A stretch of 8,017 nucleotides of DNA from Bacillota bacterium. Lineage in GTDB: Bacteria; Bacillota; Clostridia; Saccharofermentanales; Fastidiosipilaceae. Made by a program: the position numbers and the translations under genes. Below, piece after piece: positions 1 to 6,897 of this stretch (position 1 is the first letter of the stretch; the number at the start of each line of letters is the position of its first letter). The stretch lies in contig JAEZVR010000059.1 of the NCBI GenBank assembly GCA_023420715.1, positions 1-8,017 on the forward strand, in the 5' to 3' direction. The notes below the pieces were generated by a model. The model ran no database searches, was not told the origin of the DNA, and worked only from the letters and a program-made list of their open reading frames with translations.

Positions 1-825
1 CCAACGGGATTATTAGATCCGGAAATTGAAATTCACCCCATCGAAGGACAGATTGAGCATCTGATCGATATCCTGAATACCGTCGTCCGACGACAAGAAC
101 GGGCGCTTGTCTTGACTTTGACTAAGAAAATGGCGGAGGATTTGACAGATTTTTTGACGGAAGCACAGTTGAATGTTCGATATTTGCATTCAGAAATTAA
201 AACGGAAGAACGGCTGGCCATTTTGCGCGATTTGCGCCAAGGTGTTTTTGATGTTTTGGTTGGGATTAATCTCTTGAGAGAAGGCATCGATTTGCCAGAA
301 GTATCTTGTATTGCGATTTTAGATGCAGATCGGGAAGGATTTTTGCGGTCAACGACTTCGCTCATTCAGATGATTGGTCGGGCGGCACGTCACGAAAATG
401 GTCAGGTGATCATGTATGCAGACGAAGTCACACCGGCCATGTTTGAGGCCATACAAGAAACGAATCGGCGTCGTGAGATTCAAGCGGCCTACAATGAAGC
501 CCACGGTATTGTGCCCCATACTGTCAAAAAAGATGTACGAGATTTATTGGATACCTATGACAATGCCGATGGCTCACCAGTTAAAGGTAAAAAGCGTCAG
601 AAAAGCCGGCAGACTTCGCAACAGACGGCGGCCATTGCGCCTAAGGGGTTACCGCCAAAAGAACTGCGTCAAGAGGCCTCACTGGCTCAGCTATCGCCTG
701 TGGAATTGTTAAAAAAACAGGCAGAGTTAACCCGAAAAATGGAAGCTGCGGCCGCGCAGTTGGCTTTTGAAGAAGCTGCCAAACTTCGAGATGAACTGCG
801 CCTGATTGAGCGTTTGCTCGATTGA
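1..825 (+). CDS. uvrB: UvrABC system protein B, C-terminal part (5' end outside window)
   Basis: UvrB is the helicase-like damage-verification subunit of the UvrABC nucleotide excision repair nuclease in the cytoplasm; it is loaded onto DNA by UvrA and then recruits UvrC. The frame is open from base 1 and 274 codons are visible before the TGA stop, so roughly the first 400 residues (Walker A and beta-hairpin) are missing. The window begins in the conserved PTGLLDPEIE segment that opens the second helicase domain. Helicase motif V, GINLLREGIDLPEVS, is at 262-306 and motif VI, QMIGRAAR, at 367-390, followed by the ETNRRREIQ and YNEAHGI blocks. A variable, basic and glutamine-rich linker (about 565-700) leads to the C-terminal UVR motif (about 706-822, core FEEAAKLRDEL), the coiled-coil that contacts UvrC. 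No frameshift is seen. The stop overlaps the promoter of the next gene. Identification is firm. Confidence 0.98.
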   Translation, partial: PTGLLDPEIEIHPIEGQIEHLIDILNTVVRRQERALVLTLTKKMAEDLTDFLTEAQLNVRYLHSEIKTEERLAILRDLRQGVFDVLVGINLLREGIDLPEVSCIAILDADREGFLRSTTSLIQMIGRAARHENGQVIMYADEVTPAMFEAIQETNRRREIQAAYNEAHGIVPHTVKKDVRDLLDTYDNADGSPVKGKKRQKSRQTSQQTAAIAPKGLPPKELRQEASLAQLSPVELLKKQAELTRKMEAAAAQLAFEEAAKLRDELRLIERLLD

Positions 826-850
826 CTGTGCTATACTGAAATGGCATATA
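822..850 (+). promoter_or_regulatory. Promoter of the phosphohexomutase gene, overlapping the uvrB stop
   Basis: Two readings are possible. One is an extended -10, TGCTATACT at 829-837, within a TGTG-type context, which would start transcription near 844 and give a leader of about 28 bases. The other is a -35 TTGACT (822-827) with a 17-base spacer to a -10 CATATA (845-850), which would start near 857. The -35 contains the uvrB TGA stop. Both are read by eye from sigma-A consensus. Confidence 0.6.
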
Positions 851-871
851 GAGATGCTTATGGAGGTTCTT

Positions 872-2614
872 ATGACAAGCGTACAGGCACTTTATCAAAC
901 CTGGTCCACAGATCCTTATTTTGACGAAAAAACGCGCCAGGAATTGTTGGCGATCAAAGATGATGCAAAAGAAATTGAGGACCGCTTTTATCAATATCTC
1001 AATTTTGGTACAGCTGGTTTGCGCGGCGTTATCGGAGCTGGAACCAATCGCATCAATGATTATACGGTCGCTTTGGCCAGTTTTGGCTTTGCTGCTTATA
1101 TTGAAAATTTGGGGGAAGAAGCCAAGCGTCGGGGGGTTGTGATTTCGTATGATTCCAGACATTATTCAGACCGCTTTGCAGAAATAACGGCTTGTATTTT
1201 TGCTGCACACGGCATTACGGCCCGCTTGTTCACCTCACTGCATCCCGTACCGCTCCTCTCCTTTGCAGTTCGACACTATCAGTGCATCGGCGGGGTGATG
1301 ATTACCGCCAGTCATAATCCCAAACAGTACAATGGTTTTAAGGCCTACGGGGAGGATGGTAGTCAATTGCCGCCAGATGCCGCAGATATCGTTTTAGCGG
1401 AAATGAGAAGATATCAGGATGTGCGTGAGCTGAGTTGGCCAACGAAAGAGACAGCCTTGAGATCGGGTTATTTAATTGAAATTGGTGAAGAATTAGATGA
1501 TGCCTATATGGCACAGCTGCAAACTTTGAGTATTCATCCAGAATTGATTCGCCAAGAATCCGATATGAAAATTGTTTATACGCCTTTGCATGGTGCTGGC
1601 AATAAACCCGTTCAGCGCATTTTAAAAACACTTGGATTTGAAAATGTCTTCGTCGTTAAGTCACAAGAAGAACCGGATCCTGATTTTAGTACGGTTGCCA
1701 TGCCGAATCCAGAAGCCAGAGAAGCACTGACTTTGGCCATCGAGCTGGCTGATCAAGTGTCTGCGGATCTCGTCATTGCCAATGATCCAGATGCAGATCG
1801 GACAGGTGTGGCTTTCCGCAAGACAGATGGCACGTACGAGGTGTTAACGGGTAACCAAATTGGTCTTTTATTGATGGATTATATTTTGTCTGCTAAGACA
1901 GAACAACAGACGTTAGAGCCAAATAGTTTTGTGGCGACCACCATCGTCTCGACAAAATTGACACGGAAAATTGCAGCACACTATGGCGTCAAACTGTATG
2001 AAGTCTTGACGGGTTTTAAATTTATCGGGGAATTAATTAAAAACTTCGATGAAAATGGGGATCAACATTTCCAATTTGGCTTTGAAGAAAGTTTTGGCTA
2101 TTTGGCAGGAACTGCTGTGCGAGACAAAGATGCGGTTGTGGCGTCTATGCTCCTGGCCGAAATGGCAGCTGTTGCACGCGCTAAGCAATTAACTTTTGCA
2201 GATTTAGTCGATCAAATTTATCAAAAATACGGTTATGCAAAGGAAGAAACCGTTTCGTTAACCATGTCTGGGAAGTCCGGTTTGGATCAAATTGCAGATT
2301 GTATGACAAAACTTAGAGAAAAGGGCGCGTCTGGTTTCTCAAAACTGCCGATTCGCGTTTATAAAGATTATAAAAAACAGGTTGCAGTCGATTGTCAGAC
2401 CGGGAAAGAAACACCCATCGATCTCCCGCAATCCAATGTCCTTTTGTATGAATTGGATGGTATCAATTGGTTTTGTATTCGACCATCTGGCACGGAACCC
2501 AAAATTAAGATTTATTATGGGGTATATGGACCGGATCAAGATGCCTTGGCAACAGATCTAGAAAAACTCAAAAACCTTGTAAACGAGGTGATTCAACCAT
2601 TATTGGCTTCATAA
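872..2614 (+). CDS. Phosphoglucomutase/phosphomannomutase (alpha-D-phosphohexomutase family, PgcA-like)
   Basis: A cytoplasmic enzyme of the alpha-D-phosphohexomutase family that interconverts hexose 6-phosphate and hexose 1-phosphate through a phosphoserine intermediate, linking glycolysis to nucleotide-sugar synthesis. The 580-residue length fits the PgcA/long phosphoglucomutase type. Hallmarks in order: FGTAGLRG at 45-52, the catalytic serine loop TASHNP with Ser147, the magnesium-binding DPDADR loop at 305-310, the sugar-binding GFEES loop at 403-407, and the C-terminal phosphate-binding RPSGTEPK at 537-544. All key residues are present. ATG 872 is chosen because GGAGG (862-866) lies 5 bases upstream; the frame stays open back to a TTG at 806 inside uvrB, but that has no supporting site and would overlap uvrB. 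Glucose versus mannose specificity cannot be decided from motifs. It is followed by a strong terminator, so it is probably transcribed alone from its own promoter. Confidence 0.95.
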   Translation: MTSVQALYQTWSTDPYFDEKTRQELLAIKDDAKEIEDRFYQYLNFGTAGLRGVIGAGTNRINDYTVALASFGFAAYIENLGEEAKRRGVVISYDSRHYSDRFAEITACIFAAHGITARLFTSLHPVPLLSFAVRHYQCIGGVMITASHNPKQYNGFKAYGEDGSQLPPDAADIVLAEMRRYQDVRELSWPTKETALRSGYLIEIGEELDDAYMAQLQTLSIHPELIRQESDMKIVYTPLHGAGNKPVQRILKTLGFENVFVVKSQEEPDPDFSTVAMPNPEAREALTLAIELADQVSADLVIANDPDADRTGVAFRKTDGTYEVLTGNQIGLLLMDYILSAKTEQQTLEPNSFVATTIVSTKLTRKIAAHYGVKLYEVLTGFKFIGELIKNFDENGDQHFQFGFEESFGYLAGTAVRDKDAVVASMLLAEMAAVARAKQLTFADLVDQIYQKYGYAKEETVSLTMSGKSGLDQIADCMTKLREKGASGFSKLPIRVYKDYKKQVAVDCQTGKETPIDLPQSNVLLYELDGINWFCIRPSGTEPKIKIYYGVYGPDQDALATDLEKLKNLVNEVIQPLLAS

Positions 2615-2619
2615 AACCT

Positions 2620-2653
2620 CACCTCATCTTCGGGATGAGGTGGTTTTTATTTG
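2620..2653 (+). terminator. Intrinsic terminator after the phosphohexomutase gene
   Basis: A perfect 9-bp stem (CACCTCATC at 2620-2628 with GATGAGGTG at 2634-2642) closes a 5-base loop, TTCGG, and is followed after one G by TTTTTATTT. It begins 5 bases after the mutase stop codon. The T-rich tail ends where the GGAGG site of dnaE begins, so the hairpin lies in any dnaE mRNA that starts upstream of it. Confidence 0.92.
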
Positions 2654-2657
2654 GAGG
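2653..2657 (+). promoter_or_regulatory. Ribosome binding site that sets the dnaE start
   Basis: GGAGG at 2653-2657 (in GGAGGAAA) lies 5 bases before TTG 2663. The other in-frame TTG at 2651 overlaps this site and cannot use it, so 2663 is the better start. Confidence 0.85.
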
Positions 2658-2662
2658 AAATT

Positions 2663-5600
2663 TTGCCTTTTACACATTTGCATCTTCATACAGAATATAG
2701 TTTGCTCGACGGCGCAAATCGCATCAAAGACCTGCCCCAGCGGATTAAGTCACTGGGGATGGATGCATGCGCCATTACGGATCACGGTGTAATGTATGGT
2801 GTGGTGCAGTTTTATCAAGCCTGCAAGCAAGCTCAAATTAAGCCAATTATCGGCTGTGAAGTGTATGTTGCCCCCCGAGGAAGATTTGCAAAATCGGGAT
2901 ACGAGGATAAGCAGACACATCATCTGATTTTGTTGGCCGAGAATAATATTGGTCTAAGAAACCTGAACACGTTGGTTTCGATGGGATTTCTTGAAGGGTT
3001 TTATTATAGACCCCGCATCGATCTAGACCTTTTAGAGGCGCATCATGAAGGTTTAATTGGCTTATCTGCTTGTCTTGGTGGGGCCATCCCGCAGGCATTT
3101 TTAAATCATCAAATCAGTGAAGCCTATGAAGCTGCAAAGACCTATGCGCGTATTTTTGGGCAAGATAACTTTTTTATCGAGCTCCAACGCAATGGAATAC
3201 CAGATCAGGCCCGTGTGAATGCACGCTTAATCGAATTGGCAAAGGAATTGGATTTGCCGTTGGTGGCAACCAATGACTGTCATTATTTAAATAAGGGAGA
3301 TGCCAGAGCGCACGAAATTCTTTTGTGTATGCAAACTGGACGGAAAATGAGCGATCCAGATCGCATGCGGATGAATACGGAAGATTTATACGTTAAATCC
3401 CCAGAAGAGATGATGGCGGCCTTTTCGGATTGTCCGGAAGCGATTTTGAATACAGAGCGGATCGCATCACGCTGTCAGGTGGATTTAGATTTTGAAACCA
3501 TTCATTTGCCCACCTTTTCTGTTCCAGATGACATCCCTCACGTGACTTATCTGCGACAATTATGTGAACGGCAATTGGCAGAGCGAACCCAGCATTTTCG
3601 TTTTGCTGCACAAGCTGACTACGAATTGCGGCTGAACCATGAACTAGAGATTATTGATCGCATGGGGTACACGGATTATTACCTCATTGTTTGGGATTTT
3701 ATCCGCTTTGCCAAAGAAAAAGAGATTATGGTTGGGCCAGGCAGAGGATCCGGTGCAGGCTCTCTGGTAGCTTTTTGTCTGGGCATTACGAATATTGATC
3801 CTTTACAATATGCCCTGCTTTTTGAGCGCTTTTTAAATCCTGAACGGGTCAGTATGCCGGATTTTGACATCGATTTTTGTTATGAACGACGTGGTGAAGT
3901 CATCGATTATGTCACGCAAAAATATGGGGAAGATCATGTGGCACAGGTGATTACCTTCGGCACCTTGGCTGCGCGTGCCTGCATTCGGGATGTATGCAGA
4001 GTGCTGGATATTAGCTATCAGGATACCGATTATCTGGCTAAGCTGATTCCAAATGAGCTGGGGATGACGTTGGAGAAGGCCTATGCACAATCGGAGGATT
4101 TGCGTGAAGCCATTGCTTCGAATCCTGCTTTTCGTGAAGTTTATGAAACGGCACGTCTGTTTGAAGGGATGCCGCGTCATGCTTCCACCCATGCGGCAGG
4201 TGTCATCATATCTGGAAAACCCATCGTGGATATTGCACCATTGGCTCAAAATGATGGTTCGACAGTTGTGCAATACAGTAAGAACGACATTGAAGCCCTT
4301 GGGTTGCTCAAATTCGATTTCTTAGGTTTGCGAACCTTAACTGTTTTGAAAGAAACCCGTGAGTTGGTCTATGACAAAACAGGTGTGTGGCTTGACTTTG
4401 ATCGCATGCCAATGGATGATGCCAAGGTTTATGACATGATTAGTGAGGGCAACACATCTGGCGTTTTCCAACTGGAAAGTCCGGGCATGACAGCTTTTAT
4501 GAGTGAACTCAAACCCTCCTCGCTCGAAGACATCATCGCTGGCGTTTCTTTGTATCGCCCTGGCCCAATGAAACAGATTCCCCGGTATGTGGCCTCCCGA
4601 CATGATCAAGATCGCATTCAGTATGATCATCCTTTGCTCGAACCGATTTTAAATGTCACCTACGGCTGTATGGTGTATCAGGAACAGGTGATGCAAATTG
4701 TGCGTGATGTGGCTGGCTTTTCTTTAGGTCAATCAGATAATGTGCGCAGAGCCATGTCCAAGAAAAAACCAGAAGTGTTAGCGACCTACAAGGCATTGTT
4801 CATTCAAGGTGGTCAAGAGGGCGGACACCAGATTGAAGGTGCTTTGGCCAGAGGTGTTCCAGAGCCCGTTGCTGAGAAAATTTGGGATGATGTAATGGCC
4901 TTTGCCGGATATGCCTTTAATAAATCACATGCTGCCGCATATGCAGTTGTCGCTTATCAAACAGCCTGGCTAAAGTATTATTATCCAACAGAATTCATGG
5001 CAGCTTTGCTCAATAGTTATATTGGCAATCTGAGTCAAGCTGCGCATTATATTCAGACCTGTCACCAAATGGGTATTCCTGTTCTGCCGCCAGACATCAA
5101 CTTGAGCGGCGTCCGCTTTAAGCCAGAATACCAAGGAGATCAAGCCTGTATTCGTATGGGGCTGGGTGCCATTAAAAATTGCGGCATACAGGCGCTGGAA
5201 ATGCTCATATCTGATCGAGCGTCAGGCGGGCAATTTAAGAGTGTCGGTGATTTTTTGCGGCGCGCAGCGGCATCTAATTTAAATCGGAAGATGATTGAAA
5301 GTTTGGTCATGGCTTCCGCCTTCGATACCTTTGGTATACCACGAAATCAGGTCTTGGCGGCGATCGATCCGTATTTGACTGGGGTGTATAAGCAGCGGCA
5401 GCGGGTGATGAAAGATCAACTCTCTTTATTTGACCATTTGGGCGATAGCCCTTCGGATATGCCGGATGAACCTGTGTACGATCAGAGCTTGCCGCCGATG
5501 CCCCGCCGTTTAATGCTGGCTCAAGAGCAGGAGATGACAGGCGTGTATTTGACGGGTCATCCGCTCGAGGATTATCAAAATCAACTCAAAACATTGGATA

Positions 5601-6349
5601 CCGCCATTTCTTTCCAGGCAGATCAAGATCTGACACAGGATTTTGCTTCGATAGATGGTTTGCAGAGCTCACAGTGGCTGCCTTTGCGTCAACAGGATCA
5701 ACAAAAGGTGTCCCTGGGTGGTTTGGTCACATCCTGTTCGATTAAGCAGACGCGCAAGGGAGAAACCATGTGTTTTTTGACCTTGGAAGATTTAACCGGC
5801 CAGATGGAAATTGTCGTTTTTCCCAAGATTTATACGCAAATCAAGGGCTTTATCAAAGCGCAAATTGTGGTAAAAGTCGAAGGGCGTCTTAGTCAAACCG
5901 ATCAAGCCATTAAGGTTATCGCCAACCAAGTGTCTGAACTGTCTCCGGATAGACCGGCATGGGCTTTGGTTGCCTGTGTGGATGAACAGCATGCTTTAGA
6001 AGACCTTAGGTCGTTTATTTCAAAGCTGGGGCTAAGACAGCAACAAGATTTGCCTGTGTACACCTTCGATCCCAAAACGCTGGCCTTGACTTCCCTGCCG
6101 AAGTCATATTGGTTGGATTCCCATCAGCCGGATTTACATCGCTTGATCGAAAAATGGGGGCGAGATTATGTGCATTTTCTGCCCATGACTCGCCTAAACG
6201 GATGGACAGTAGATCCGCCTGCTCAACTCGATATTCGGGAAAATGCCGCTCATGTACAGCATCGTGAAGCAGATGAAGGTGAAGAACCGGGTGATCCGAT
6301 TTGGTCGCCAGAAACGGTCGTCGCCCATTTTTCTCGGTTGGAACACTAA
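2663..6349 (+). CDS. dnaE: DNA polymerase III subunit alpha (DnaE)
   Basis: The catalytic alpha subunit of DNA polymerase III, a C-family polymerase working with the sliding clamp at the replication fork. With TTG 2663 as start it has 1228 residues. The N-terminal PHP domain keeps metal-ligand-type residues: HLHTEYS (7-13), DH (40-41), Glu66, His86-87 and NDCH (204-207). The palm has GPGRGSG (358-364), the catalytic PDFDIDFC block (399-406) and the third aspartate in KFDFLGL (Asp552). A clamp-binding motif, QLSLF, is at 919-923. An OB-fold domain spans about 1014-1092 (SLGGLVTS to IKVIANQV), followed by a C-terminal domain and an acidic tail of about 56 residues (1173-1228). This order (PHP, polymerase, OB) is the DnaE type; PolC would carry an embedded exonuclease. 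No promoter is evident between the preceding terminator and the RBS, and no terminator precedes ssrA. Whether a separate polC exists elsewhere cannot be seen. Confidence 0.97.
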   Translation: MPFTHLHLHTEYSLLDGANRIKDLPQRIKSLGMDACAITDHGVMYGVVQFYQACKQAQIKPIIGCEVYVAPRGRFAKSGYEDKQTHHLILLAENNIGLRNLNTLVSMGFLEGFYYRPRIDLDLLEAHHEGLIGLSACLGGAIPQAFLNHQISEAYEAAKTYARIFGQDNFFIELQRNGIPDQARVNARLIELAKELDLPLVATNDCHYLNKGDARAHEILLCMQTGRKMSDPDRMRMNTEDLYVKSPEEMMAAFSDCPEAILNTERIASRCQVDLDFETIHLPTFSVPDDIPHVTYLRQLCERQLAERTQHFRFAAQADYELRLNHELEIIDRMGYTDYYLIVWDFIRFAKEKEIMVGPGRGSGAGSLVAFCLGITNIDPLQYALLFERFLNPERVSMPDFDIDFCYERRGEVIDYVTQKYGEDHVAQVITFGTLAARACIRDVCRVLDISYQDTDYLAKLIPNELGMTLEKAYAQSEDLREAIASNPAFREVYETARLFEGMPRHASTHAAGVIISGKPIVDIAPLAQNDGSTVVQYSKNDIEALGLLKFDFLGLRTLTVLKETRELVYDKTGVWLDFDRMPMDDAKVYDMISEGNTSGVFQLESPGMTAFMSELKPSSLEDIIAGVSLYRPGPMKQIPRYVASRHDQDRIQYDHPLLEPILNVTYGCMVYQEQVMQIVRDVAGFSLGQSDNVRRAMSKKKPEVLATYKALFIQGGQEGGHQIEGALARGVPEPVAEKIWDDVMAFAGYAFNKSHAAAYAVVAYQTAWLKYYYPTEFMAALLNSYIGNLSQAAHYIQTCHQMGIPVLPPDINLSGVRFKPEYQGDQACIRMGLGAIKNCGIQALEMLISDRASGGQFKSVGDFLRRAAASNLNRKMIESLVMASAFDTFGIPRNQVLAAIDPYLTGVYKQRQRVMKDQLSLFDHLGDSPSDMPDEPVYDQSLPPMPRRLMLAQEQEMTGVYLTGHPLEDYQNQLKTLDTAISFQADQDLTQDFASIDGLQSSQWLPLRQQDQQKVSLGGLVTSCSIKQTRKGETMCFLTLEDLTGQMEIVVFPKIYTQIKGFIKAQIVVKVEGRLSQTDQAIKVIANQVSELSPDRPAWALVACVDEQHALEDLRSFISKLGLRQQQDLPVYTFDPKTLALTSLPKSYWLDSHQPDLHRLIEKWGRDYVHFLPMTRLNGWTVDPPAQLDIRENAAHVQHREADEGEEPGDPIWSPETVVAHFSRLEH

Positions 6350-6350
6350 C

Positions 6351-6379
6351 TTGTCAGTTCAGGCTAGATGACTTACAAT
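6351..6379 (+). promoter_or_regulatory. Promoter of ssrA (tmRNA)
   Basis: A near-consensus sigma-A promoter sits in the 41-bp gap between dnaE and the tmRNA: -35 TTGTCA at 6351-6356, a 17-base spacer, and -10 TACAAT at 6374-6379. Initiation is expected around 6386, leaving only a few bases for RNase P to remove before the mature 5' end at 6391. Confidence 0.85.
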
Positions 6380-6390
6380 ATGCTCAATAT

Positions 6391-6761
6391 GGGGTTGCAC
6401 TGGTTTCGACAGTGTTTAAGATGTCTCATAAGCGGGTAGTGGATGATTCGTTGGCCACTTTAATCATCGGATCAAAAAAGTAATTGCAAAAAATAATTAC
6501 GCACTTGCTGCTTAATTAAGCGGCGACATCCGCCTTATGATCCACGGTTAGGGCTGGATGCAAGAACGTGGATCCCACCTATTGGGTTAATTAGGTCAAC
6601 CTGCCCATCAAAGCTTTGCGATGATGCAGGAAAGATGAAGCTACCACGAAGATTCAGTTGTTTGTTAATGGTCTCGTTGGGAAATACTTAATAAACTGCA
6701 CCCGGAGAAAATGGGTCGGATTGGGCATTGGACAGGGGTTCGATTCCCCTCAGCTCCACCA
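6391..6761 (+). ncRNA. ssrA: Transfer-messenger RNA (tmRNA, one-piece)
   Basis: tmRNA, with SmpB, enters ribosomes stalled on broken mRNA, adds alanine and then serves as template for a degradation tag. The 371-base gene starts GGGGTTGCACTGGTTTCGAC, the typical 5' end with the D-loop-like TTTCGAC. The 3' end has a T-arm (stem 6734-6738/6746-6750 around TTCGATT) and encodes its own CCA (6759-6761). The acceptor stem pairs 6391-6397 with 6751-6757 over 7 bp; its third pair is G-U (6393/6755), the alanyl-tRNA synthetase identity element. An internal tag frame lies at 6486-6515. The two ends are contiguous with the body, so this is the standard one-piece form and not a permuted one. It lies 41 bp after dnaE with its own promoter and a terminator downstream. 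Short open frames across it are chance. Confidence 0.98.
6486..6515 (+). other. tmRNA proteolysis-tag reading frame (AKNNYALAA, stop TAA)
   Basis: The resume codon GCA at 6486 opens a nine-codon frame, AKNNYALAA, ending at TAA 6513-6515. With the alanine carried by tmRNA itself the added tag would be AAKNNYALAA. The ALAA end is the usual degron read by ClpXP-type proteases. The stop lies in a near-palindrome, GCTGCTTAATTAAGCGGC (6507-6524), that can form the helix usually found just after the tag. Confidence 0.93.
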
Positions 6762-6771
6762 CTGAAGAATG

Positions 6772-6810
6772 ATCCAAACGTGATATTCATTAGAAAGATT
6801 GTGTTTGGAT
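6772..6810 (+). repeat. Inverted repeat between tmRNA 3' end and terminator
   Basis: ATCCAAAC (6772-6779) and GTTTGGAT (6803-6810) are perfect 8-base complements around a 23-base, AT-rich loop. It starts 11 bases after the encoded CCA of ssrA and lacks a T-tract, so it is not itself a terminator. It may stabilise or guide 3' processing of the precursor; that is inference. Confidence 0.55.
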
Positions 6811-6814
6811 GAAC

Positions 6815-6857
6815 AACAAAACACCATCAGGCGTAAGTTCTGATGGTGTTTGTTTTT
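6815..6857 (+). terminator. Intrinsic terminator of ssrA (and probably of dnaE read-through)
   Basis: A 12-bp stem pairs AAACACCATCAG (6819-6830) with CTGATGGTGTTT (6840-6851) around the loop GCGTAAGTT, then a T-run (TGTTTTTG) follows. It is the first terminator after dnaE, so it probably ends both tmRNA and any dnaE transcript. Confidence 0.9.
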
Positions 6858-6897
6858 GTCACGATTATCTGTGTAAATCACAGGTTTTTTCGATAAA

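Noticed and set aside
33..365. 110-codon open frame on the minus strand
   Set aside because: Lies wholly antisense to the conserved helicase motifs of uvrB and resembles no known family; a shadow frame.
806..871. Upstream extension of the mutase gene to TTG 806
   Set aside because: It would overlap uvrB and the promoter region, has no ribosome binding site, and ATG 872 has an ideal one.
641..1162. 173-codon open frame on the minus strand across the uvrB/mutase junction
   Set aside because: Covers the strongly supported 3' end of uvrB and 5' end of the mutase gene in antisense, with no recognisable protein features.
3833..4273. 146-codon minus-strand open frame inside dnaE
   Set aside because: Antisense to the polymerase catalytic region; codon bias of dnaE explains it.
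6301..6483. Forward 60-codon open frame running from dnaE into ssrA
   Set aside because: It overlaps the dnaE end in another frame and the tmRNA 5' part; the RNA gene explains the sequence.
6731..6761. tRNA-like 3' end with T-arm and CCA, considered as a separate tRNA gene
   Set aside because: No D-arm and anticodon arm directly upstream; the acceptor strand pairs with 6391-6397, so it is the tRNA-like end of tmRNA.
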